A stretch of 7,809 nucleotides of DNA, from contig JAKSPW010000057.1 of NCBI GenBank assembly GCA_024404435.1, positions 1 to 7,809 on the forward strand, read 5' to 3'. This stretch comes from Clostridia bacterium. Lineage in GTDB: Bacteria > Bacillota > Clostridia > Oscillospirales > CAG-272. Under the pieces are notes generated by a model that was not told the origin of the DNA, ran no database searches, and saw only the letters and a list, made by a program, of their open reading frames with translations. Shown here in pieces: positions 1-5,508 of this stretch. Each line of letters starts with the position of its first letter. The first letter of the stretch is position 1. A program made the position numbers and the translations under genes.

Positions 1-893
1 CCGAGTTCCTCGGCAGAGTAAAGAACGGCGGTAAGCTCCCGCTTATCACCTCCTGCTCACCCGGATGGGTCAAGTACTGCGAGCACTACTTCCCGGAGAT
101 GACGGAGAACCTCTCCACCTGCAAGTCTCCTCAGCAGATGTTCGGTGCAGTCTACAAGACGTACTTCGCAGAAAAGCTCGGACTCGATCCGAAGGACATC
201 GTTTTCGTTTCCGCTATCCCGTGCACGGCTAAGAAGTTCGAAGTCGGCAGAGACGGCCAGGACGTTAACGGTATGCCCGGAGTTGATATCGCAGTCACGA
301 CGCGCGAACTCGGCAGAATGATCGAGGCTGCAGGCATCGACTTCCTGAAGCTCGACGACGCTAAGTTCGACGAGCCGATCGACGTCGGCTCCGGCGCAGG
401 CGTCATCTTCGGCGCAACGGGCGGCGTTATGGAAGCTGCTCTCAGAACGGCTGCAGAAGTTATCGAAGGCAAGCCGCTTGAAAAGCTCGAATTCGAAGAC
501 GTCCGCGGTACTGACGGCATCAAGTTCGCAACGTATAAGCTCGGCGACATCACACTGAACGTGGCAGTCGCTTCCGGCACGGCTAACGCCTCCAAGCTCC
601 TCAAGGGTGTCGAGGACGGAACGTATGACGTTCAGTTCATCGAGATCATGGCTTGCCCGGGCGGATGCGTAAACGGCGGCGGCCAGCCCACACAGCCTGC
701 ATCTGTCAGAAATACAGTCGACCTCAAGACTCTCCGTGCAAACGTTCTTTACACGGCAGATAAGAATCTTGACCTGCGTAAGTCTCACGAGAACTCCATC
801 GTTAAGAAGATCTACGAAGAGTTCCTCGGCGAGCCCAACAGCCACAAGGCTCATGAGCTCCTCCACACGCACTACGTCAAGAGAGGCCTTTGA
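1..893 (+). CDS. hydA: [FeFe]-hydrogenase catalytic subunit, HndD-type, C-terminal part (5' end outside window)
   Basis: Iron-only hydrogenase large subunit, which interconverts protons and H2 at the H-cluster; HndD-type members usually work in the cytoplasm with NAD(P)H- and ferredoxin-linked partner subunits. The frame is open from base 3 without a start, so about 296 residues remain of a protein that is usually near 580. All three H-cluster signatures are visible: L1 TSCSPGW (48-68), L2 IPCTAKKFE (219-242) and L3 EIMACPGGCVNGGGQP (642-689). The end, KAHELLHTHYVKRGL, is typical of HndD-type proteins. The N-terminal iron-sulfur domains and any partner genes lie upstream of the window. L1 has Ser where the textbook motif TSCCPxW has the second Cys; I recall this Ser variant in other HndD-like proteins, so I do not call the gene defective. 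An ATG at 99 opens a long frame but lies inside the conserved domain and is not the start. Family call is sure; physiological partner is not visible. Confidence 0.95.
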   Translation, partial: EFLGRVKNGGKLPLITSCSPGWVKYCEHYFPEMTENLSTCKSPQQMFGAVYKTYFAEKLGLDPKDIVFVSAIPCTAKKFEVGRDGQDVNGMPGVDIAVTTRELGRMIEAAGIDFLKLDDAKFDEPIDVGSGAGVIFGATGGVMEAALRTAAEVIEGKPLEKLEFEDVRGTDGIKFATYKLGDITLNVAVASGTANASKLLKGVEDGTYDVQFIEIMACPGGCVNGGGQPTQPASVRNTVDLKTLRANVLYTADKNLDLRKSHENSIVKKIYEEFLGEPNSHKAHELLHTHYVKRGL

Positions 894-914
894 TTGATAG
901 TAGAGTAATAATTT

Positions 915-952
915 GCGGGAGGAAACTTTTTCGAGAAAAAGCTTCCTCCCGC
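915..952. repeat. Long near-perfect hairpin downstream of the hydrogenase gene
   Basis: The arms 915-931 and 936-952 pair over 17 positions with a single A-C mismatch (925/942) around a four-base loop, CGAG. The outer half is GC-rich (GCGGGAGGAA against TTCCTCCCGC) and the inner half is a run of T paired with a run of A. It lies 21 nt after the hydrogenase stop codon. No T-tract follows it directly, so it is not a classical terminator by itself; it could act as a 3'-end stabiliser or be a copy of a dispersed intergenic repeat. The word AAAAAGCTT from its 3' arm recurs at 963-971. Confidence 0.75.
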
Positions 953-982
953 ACCCTCTTCCAAAAAGCTTTATAAAAACGG

Positions 983-1015
983 CTCTGTGTACTTTTTGTG
1001 CACGGAGTCTTTTTT
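983..1015 (+). terminator. Rho-independent terminator after the hydrogenase gene
   Basis: Ten base pairs form between CTCTGTGTAC (983-992) and GTGCACGGAG (998-1007), two of them G-U, around a TTTTT loop. A T-rich tract (1008-1015, one C) follows at once. This is the expected shape of an intrinsic terminator and ends the hydrogenase transcript about 90 nt after its stop codon, before the next promoter. Confidence 0.85.
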
Positions 1016-1062
1016 GTCTGCGGCGGAATGTGACAAAAAATACTATTTTCTTTTCTGTGATA

Positions 1063-1091
1063 TTGAAATAGTTTATCAAATGATGTATAAT
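1063..1091 (+). promoter_or_regulatory. Sigma-A type promoter for the five-gene operon
   Basis: TTGAAA at 1063-1068 and TATAAT at 1086-1091 are separated by exactly 17 bp, giving a perfect -10 box and five of six matches at -35. The surroundings (about 1031-1110) are strongly AT-rich in an otherwise GC-rich region. Transcription would begin near 1097-1099 and leave a leader of about 88 nt before the HAD gene. It is the only good promoter I see before the operon. Confidence 0.85.
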
Positions 1092-1110
1092 AATTATGTA
1101 TATGATTTTT

Positions 1111-1163
1111 GCGCGGATACGGTGAACCGGACGCGCAGAGAACAAATTATATGCAAATGCATA
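1111..1163 (+). promoter_or_regulatory. Structured leader: small hairpin and short inverted repeat
   Basis: Within the predicted leader, GCGCG (1111-1115) pairs with CGCGC (1132-1136) and inside it CGG (1120-1122) pairs with CCG (1127-1129) around a TGAA loop. Further down, TATGCA (1150-1155) and TGCATA (1158-1163) form a short inverted repeat separated by AA. These could affect mRNA stability or bind a regulator; neither matches a riboswitch I recognise, and the leader is too short for most known classes. Confidence 0.35.
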
Positions 1164-1189
1164 AAAAGAAAAAGGCAGTCAGTAAATGA
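1151..1189 (+). CDS. Possible 12-residue leader peptide, Lys-rich
   Basis: An ATG at 1151 opens a frame encoding MQMHKKKKAVSK and stops at TGA 1187-1189, which overlaps the start codon of the HAD gene as ATGA. The geometry matches the stop/start overlaps seen later in the operon and would allow translational coupling. Support is weak: the upstream sequence has only a poor purine stretch (AGAGAA near 1137) as ribosome site, and so short a frame can arise by chance in an A-rich leader. Confidence 0.2.
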   Translation: MQMHKKKKAVSK

Positions 1190-1848
1190 AGTATAAAGCA
1201 GTGCTTTTCGATCTCGACGGAACTCTCCTCGATACCTTATCCGACCTTACGTATTCGGTAAACCTCGTGCTCACGAGGCACGGTTGGCCGACCCGTACGG
1301 AGGACGAAGTCAGACGCTTCGTCGGTAACGGAGCAGCGAAGCTGATGATGCGTTCAATGCCCGATGACGTGGACGCCGATACGGCAAATAAGGCAATTGA
1401 CGAATACCGAGCCGTGTATCTCGAGAACAGAGAACGCTCGACGGCACCGTACGACGGAGTGTGCGATCTGATCGACAGGCTCCATGCCGACGGCAGACTC
1501 GTCGGCGTCGTATCGAACAAATACTTCAAGTCGACCGATGCTCTCTGCAAAAAGTTTTTCCCGACGGTCGACTTCGCGTTCGGTGAGATGGAGGAGTGCA
1601 GCATCCGCCGCAAGCCGTACCCGGACATGGTCGAAAAGGTGATGGAAGAACTCGGAGTCACCTCCGACGAGTCGATTTTTGTCGGAGACTCGGAGACCGA
1701 TATCGAAACTGCTCATAACGCGCACATGAAGTGCATCTCAGTCACCTGGGGCTTCAGGGACAGAGAGACGCTCGAAAAAGCCGGTGCGGACTATTTTGCA
1801 GACTCTGCCGCGTCATTTGACGAAATTCTGAGAAGCGCCGAAAGATAA
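1186..1848 (+). CDS. HAD-superfamily hydrolase, phosphoglycolate phosphatase-like
   Basis: A 220-residue cytoplasmic phosphatase of the HAD-IA type; members remove phosphate from small phosphorylated metabolites such as phosphoglycolate, beta-phosphoglucose or nucleotides. The four HAD motifs are present: motif I DLDGT (nucleophile Asp9, acid/base Asp11), motif II Ser110 in VVSNK, motif III Lys143 in RRKPYPD, and motif IV VGDSETD with Asp168 and Asp172. A helical cap of about 65 residues lies between motifs I and II, as in Gph/PgmB proteins, and the length is normal. The start is fixed by an in-frame TAA at 1183-1185 just before the ATG; the ribosome site is modest (AAAGG, ten bases upstream). 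It is the first gene of the operon, about 90 nt after a strong promoter. The substrate cannot be read from sequence; the operon context makes a sugar phosphate plausible but unproven. Confidence 0.93.
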   Translation: MKYKAVLFDLDGTLLDTLSDLTYSVNLVLTRHGWPTRTEDEVRRFVGNGAAKLMMRSMPDDVDADTANKAIDEYRAVYLENRERSTAPYDGVCDLIDRLHADGRLVGVVSNKYFKSTDALCKKFFPTVDFAFGEMEECSIRRKPYPDMVEKVMEELGVTSDESIFVGDSETDIETAHNAHMKCISVTWGFRDRETLEKAGADYFADSAASFDEILRSAER

Positions 1849-1868
1849 AAGATAAGAAATAAGAGATA
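1841..1868 (+). repeat. Four degenerate 7-nt tandem repeats across the HAD stop and MBOAT ribosome site
   Basis: AAAGATA, AAAGATA, AGAAATA and AGAGATA follow one another from 1841 to 1868. The first copy contributes the last codons of the HAD gene, its TAA stop (1846-1848) spans copies one and two, and the last copy leads into AGGA (1869-1872 region), the probable ribosome site of the next gene. Two copies are exact, two carry one or two changes. It may be simple slippage history. Confidence 0.6.
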
Positions 1869-1878
1869 GGACATCAAT

Positions 1879-3291
1879 ATGGTATTTTCACATCCTTTTT
1901 TCGTTTACGGCTTCCTGCCGCTGCTCTTCCTCTGTTATTATATTGCCAAGTCAGACGGTACGAGAAGAGCGATACTTATCCTCTTCTCCCTCGTGTTCTA
2001 TGCGTGGGGCGAGCCGGTCTACGTCTTTCTGATGATCTTCTCGGTCGCGTTCAACTATCTGTTCGGACGTCTGATCGACCTGTACCGCAGAAACCGCTTC
2101 ATGAAGAAGCTCTGGCTCGTGCTTGCCGTGATACTGAATCTCGGGATACTCGTATTTTTCAAGTATACGGGCTTCCTCGTTTCCAACTTTAACGGCATAT
2201 TCCGCACGGGATTTACTGTCCCGAGCATCGTGATGCCGATCGGTATCAGTTTCTTCACGTTCCAGGCAATGTCGTACGTCATTGACGTTTACCGCGGTGA
2301 CACCGAGGTGCAGATGTCGTTCCCGAGGCTGCTCCTTTACGTTTCGTTCTTCCCGCAGCTCATCGCCGGACCCATCGTCAGATATAAGGACATCGAGATG
2401 CAGCTCGACGATATGAGAGTACGCCCGTACGATATCTGCGACGGAATGTACCGCTTTGTGAGCGGCGCGGCTAAGAAGCTTCTGCTTGCAGACTCCTGCT
2501 TCGCGGCGGCGACCTCGTTTTACGGACTTACCGACGAAGTCACGTTCGTCGGACGCTGGATGGGCGCGGCATTCTACGCTCTTTACATCTACTACGACTT
2601 TTCTGGATACTCGGACATGGCGATCGGACTCGGCAAGATGTTCGGCTTCCGCTTCCTCGAAAACTTCGACTATCCTTACGCGTCTCACACCGCAACGGAG
2701 TTCTGGAGACGCTGGCACATCTCTCTCGGCACGTTCTTCCGCGATTACGTTTACATTCCGCTCGGCGGAAACAGACGCCATCATCTCAGAAACATTCTCG
2801 TCGTGTGGTTCCTGACGGGACTCTGGCACGGCGCATCATGGAACTTCGTCATCTGGGGCCTGTTCTATGGGGTGCTCCTGATATTTGAAAAGAAGTTCTT
2901 CATCAGATTCCTCGACGGCCTCGGGAAGGTATCCTACTCGATCATCACGAGAATATACTCGGCGGTCATCACGATGTTCGGCTTTGCGATCTTCTACTTC
3001 ACGGAGAACACGGCGAAGTCGATCGGATATCTCTTCGGCATCGGACTTGACTCGTTCAGCGGGCTCTTCACGCGCTCGCTCATCACTTCAAATATCTTCT
3101 TGCTCATTATCGGCGTGTTTTTCGCATATCCTATCATGCCGAAGCTGATTGACATGGGCAAGCGCATCCTCGGCGTTTCGTACGAGGTCAGACGCGGCAC
3201 GATGCTCGTCACCACCTTTGTGCTGATGGCACTTGCAACGGCAAAAATGGTCGGGAACACGTTCAGCCCGTTCTTATACTGGAACTTCTGA
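1879..3291 (+). CDS. MBOAT-family membrane O-acyltransferase (AlgI/PatA-like)
   Basis: A 470-residue multi-pass membrane protein that, in characterised relatives (AlgI, PatA, DltB), passes acyl groups from a cytoplasmic donor to the outside for polysaccharide or wall modification. Diagnostic segments are FWRRWHISLGTFFRDYVYIPLGG (here only partly quoted: FWRRWHISLG from residue 275, then RDYVYIPLGGNRR) and GLWHGASWNF with the catalytic-type His317, very near its position in AlgI. FSGYSDMAIGLGKMFGF just before is also typical. About ten or more hydrophobic stretches run from the N-terminus (LPLLFLCYYI) to the last 30 residues; length is normal. The gene starts 30 nt after the HAD gene with AGGA as ribosome site and lies 16 nt before the DHHW gene, its usual partner. 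The two together indicate O-acetylation of an extracytoplasmic glycan; which glycan is unknown. Confidence 0.96.
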   Translation: MVFSHPFFVYGFLPLLFLCYYIAKSDGTRRAILILFSLVFYAWGEPVYVFLMIFSVAFNYLFGRLIDLYRRNRFMKKLWLVLAVILNLGILVFFKYTGFLVSNFNGIFRTGFTVPSIVMPIGISFFTFQAMSYVIDVYRGDTEVQMSFPRLLLYVSFFPQLIAGPIVRYKDIEMQLDDMRVRPYDICDGMYRFVSGAAKKLLLADSCFAAATSFYGLTDEVTFVGRWMGAAFYALYIYYDFSGYSDMAIGLGKMFGFRFLENFDYPYASHTATEFWRRWHISLGTFFRDYVYIPLGGNRRHHLRNILVVWFLTGLWHGASWNFVIWGLFYGVLLIFEKKFFIRFLDGLGKVSYSIITRIYSAVITMFGFAIFYFTENTAKSIGYLFGIGLDSFSGLFTRSLITSNIFLLIIGVFFAYPIMPKLIDMGKRILGVSYEVRRGTMLVTTFVLMALATAKMVGNTFSPFLYWNF

Positions 3292-3292
3292 G

Positions 3293-3303
3293 AAAGGGGG
3301 AGG
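3293..3303 (+). promoter_or_regulatory. Strong ribosome binding site of the DHHW gene
   Basis: AAAGGGGGAGG sits in the 16-nt gap after the MBOAT stop, four bases before the ATG at 3308. It is the strongest ribosome site in the operon and confirms the start chosen for the DHHW gene. Confidence 0.8.
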
Positions 3304-3307
3304 CTAA

Positions 3308-4918
3308 ATGGATAACCGTCAAAGACTGATAAGACAGAACTACGAGCGCCGCATGAGAGCGAGAAAAAACAGACAGACGGACGTGATCTGCATTTCCGTT
3401 GCCGCGATCGTATTCGGCATTTTCGTAATCTTAAATTTGTTCCAGTTCAACCGCCCCACGAAATCGGAGGTGGAGAAAAGGGAACTCGCACGCTTCCCGA
3501 AGCTGACGTGGTCTTCTCTCACGAGCGGAGACTTTACCGAGGGTATCAACAGCTTTTTCGCGGACACCTTCGTTTTTCGCGACAATTTCGTCTCGCTTTC
3601 AAAGAAGCTTGATACGCTGAAGGGTGCAAAGGGAGACTTTGAACTCATCGGCGGAGGCGGCGGACACGGAGACGACGGCCCGAGCGGCATCGGCGACGTA
3701 CTCGATAATCTCGATACCGAGCCCGTTCAGACAAAGGAGCCTGAACCCGTCGATCCGACGGCGAAAATCAAACTCTCGAAATCTCAGGTCAAGCTGACGG
3801 TCGGCGGAGGTGTTGCCGTCACGGCAGAGGTATCCGACGGCACGGTACCGACGTGGAGCGTCGATAACGAGCTGATAATCTCGCTTACCGCCGACGGCGC
3901 AACGGCGAATATCAAGGGACTTGCCGAAGGAGACGCCAACCTTACCTGCACGGCGGGAAGTGAGAGCGCTGTCTGCACCGTTTCCGTCGAGAAGGTATCG
4001 GCAGGCGGCGTCGACAACGGCGACACGGCAGACTTCATGACGAACGGACTGTTCATCTACGGAGACGCGGTCTACACGTCCCCGTGGTATATCGAGCAGA
4101 ACTCCAAGGATTACGGCGACGTTGCGGAATACTATGCAAAGCTCTTCCCGGATGCGAGAATGAGCGTCTGCGTCATCCCGACCTCCGCGATCAAGATAGA
4201 CAATAAGGAAATTCTCTCGAAGTTCCCCGATCAGGAGTGGGTCTTCTCCGAAATGTCCCGCATCGTCGGACGCGAGACCGTCAACTTCGTCGACACCTAT
4301 CATCCGCTCTTCGATCACCGCGACGAGTACGTCTATTTCAGAAGCGATCACCACTGGACGCAGCGCGGCGCTTACTATGCGTATAAGGCATTCGTCGAGT
4401 CTATCGGACTCGAGGCAACGCCGATCACCGGCTTTGACGTTCTGACTCTTTCCACCGAATACAGCGGCTCGATGTACGACTATACGCAGGACGAGAGAGT
4501 CAAGACCTTCAAGGACACCGTTGAAGCGTTCATGTCGAAAAAGAAAATGACGATGACGGTGACGGACAGAAGCGGCAACGTTGCGGAATACGATTCGGCG
4601 ATCATGGCGTGGAGTGAAACGTATGCTGCTTTCCTTTGCGGAGACAATCCGTACACGGTCATCAACGTTCCCGAAAATCCGCAGGACAGAAACATCCTCG
4701 TCCTGAAGGATTCCTACGGCAACGCGTTCGTTCCGTTCCTTGCCGAAAACTTCGGTAATATCATGGTGGTGGACACGAGATATTCCGACATGAATATCAA
4801 GGATATGTTTGCGGACTATCACCTGACGGACATTCTTTTCGTCAACAACCTCGAGGCGGCAAATTCTCCCGCATGGGCGAAAATGTACCTCAAAGCCGTC
4901 GGAGTGCAGGTCGACTGA
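3308..4918 (+). CDS. DHHW/AlgX-like SGNH acetyltransferase partner with an inserted Ig-like (Big_2-type) domain
   Basis: A 536-residue membrane-anchored protein of the DHHW family, related to AlgJ/AlgX, which completes transfer of acetyl groups outside the membrane together with an MBOAT protein. Order: basic N-terminus, one membrane helix (about 25-47), a conserved stretch with EKRELARFP and FRDNF (55-110), a Gly-rich linker (115-130), an acidic/Pro linker (to 150), an Ig-like domain (about 152-228, opening KIKLSKSQVKLTVGGG and closing AVCTVSV), then the SGNH domain resuming at NGLFIYGD (246). The signature DHHW is at 347-350, and the likely nucleophile is Ser469 in LKDSYGNAFVPFL. The Ig-like domain lies where ordinary family members run straight from the anchor region into a NGVxIGKDG-like strand, so it looks inserted; it may bind glycan or act as a spacer in the wall. 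The stop overlaps the next start (ATGA at 4918). Family call firm; acceptor unknown. Confidence 0.9.
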   Translation: MDNRQRLIRQNYERRMRARKNRQTDVICISVAAIVFGIFVILNLFQFNRPTKSEVEKRELARFPKLTWSSLTSGDFTEGINSFFADTFVFRDNFVSLSKKLDTLKGAKGDFELIGGGGGHGDDGPSGIGDVLDNLDTEPVQTKEPEPVDPTAKIKLSKSQVKLTVGGGVAVTAEVSDGTVPTWSVDNELIISLTADGATANIKGLAEGDANLTCTAGSESAVCTVSVEKVSAGGVDNGDTADFMTNGLFIYGDAVYTSPWYIEQNSKDYGDVAEYYAKLFPDARMSVCVIPTSAIKIDNKEILSKFPDQEWVFSEMSRIVGRETVNFVDTYHPLFDHRDEYVYFRSDHHWTQRGAYYAYKAFVESIGLEATPITGFDVLTLSTEYSGSMYDYTQDERVKTFKDTVEAFMSKKKMTMTVTDRSGNVAEYDSAIMAWSETYAAFLCGDNPYTVINVPENPQDRNILVLKDSYGNAFVPFLAENFGNIMVVDTRYSDMNIKDMFADYHLTDILFVNNLEAANSPAWAKMYLKAVGVQVD

Positions 4919-5508
4919 TGAAAAAAGAATATAATCCGCACGTAAATCACAGAAAGCGCCTTCGCGACAGATTCAGCCGCGAAGGCGCAGATGCATTTCA
5001 GCCGCACGAGCTCCTCGAGCTGTTTCTTTTCGATGCACGCCCGAGAGTGAACACGAATACCATTGCTCACGCGCTGATTGACCGCTTCGGCTCGCTTGAG
5101 GGCGTGCTGACGGCTGACGTCAGGGAGCTTACCAAGGTAAAAGGCGTCGGAATAAAGACGGCTGAATATATAAAGAAGGCATATATCGACGAGATGCGCG
5201 AGACGGAAGAGATCTTCCGCCGGAGTCCGATGGTGAGCTTCGAGCGCGCGTCGAATTATCTCATAAGTCACATGAAAACGGCAAAAACGGATATCTGCCA
5301 TGTCTTTACGGATGAAAATCATTTCGTTCTGGACGTAAGCGACGGCTCGCCCGGGATACCGGACGGCGCTGCAGGTGTCATCATCGGCGTGAAAAGCGAT
5401 ACCGTGCCCCTCCGGACAGAGGAGTTTGAACGGCGCGGGATCACCGTGACTGACGTAATAAAGGTCGAAGGCTACGATGCCGTGAGCATCAAAAAGGAGA
5501 CAAAATGA
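4918..5508 (+). CDS. RadC-like protein lacking the JAMM metal-binding motif
   Basis: A 196-residue protein whose first half is plainly RadC-like: HRKRLRDRF (11-19), HELLELFLF (30-38), a helix-hairpin-helix LTKVKGVGIKTAEYIK (71-86). In RadC the second half is an MPN fold with HxHPxG and a later DHI motif. Here the fold can still be traced (CHVFTDENHFV, AAGVIIGVKSD, ITVTDVIKVEGYDAVSI), but the segment that should read as AHNHPSG-like is IGVKSD and the later DHI has become DVI, so both metal-binding histidines are gone and the domain is short. RadC proteins are usually near 225 residues. I chose ATG 4918, which overlaps the previous stop as ATGA; an in-frame ATG at 4873 would add 15 residues without family similarity. 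Function of RadC itself is unsettled; this one may be a DNA-binding or structural relative without protease-type activity. Its role beside glycan genes is unclear. Confidence 0.8.
   Translation: MKKEYNPHVNHRKRLRDRFSREGADAFQPHELLELFLFDARPRVNTNTIAHALIDRFGSLEGVLTADVRELTKVKGVGIKTAEYIKKAYIDEMRETEEIFRRSPMVSFERASNYLISHMKTAKTDICHVFTDENHFVLDVSDGSPGIPDGAAGVIIGVKSDTVPLRTEEFERRGITVTDVIKVEGYDAVSIKKETK
5494..5499 (+). promoter_or_regulatory. Ribosome binding site of the rhamnosidase-like gene
   Basis: AAGGAG lies five bases before the ATG at 5505 and inside the last codons of the RadC-like gene. It supports the start used, which overlaps the upstream stop as ATGA (5505-5508), and suggests coupled translation. 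Confidence 0.8.

Noticed and set aside
57..1145. 362-residue open frame on the minus strand
   Set aside because: It lies opposite the hydrogenase gene and runs through its terminator and the next promoter; the translation is rich in Val, Arg, Leu and Asp with no recognisable domain, as expected for a shadow of a GC-rich gene.
1098..1185. Riboswitch or T-box in the operon leader
   Set aside because: The leader is under 90 nt, shows one weak hairpin and no conserved core of a class I know, and has no terminator alternative.
987..1196. 69-residue open frame on the plus strand in the intergenic region
   Set aside because: It starts inside the terminator hairpin, crosses the promoter, and has no ribosome site or family likeness.
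1951..2829. 292-residue open frame on the minus strand
   Set aside because: Opposite the MBOAT gene with its conserved FWRRWH and GLWHG segments; charged, low-complexity composition marks it as a shadow.
3599..4822. 407-residue open frame on the minus strand
   Set aside because: Opposite the DHHW gene, which has clear motifs in frame. The antisense product is repetitive in Arg, Val and Asp and has no domain I can see.
4873..4918. Upstream start for the RadC-like gene
   Set aside because: It would overlap the DHHW gene by 46 nt and add 15 residues that do not resemble RadC proteins; the ATGA overlap at 4918 matches the operon's style.
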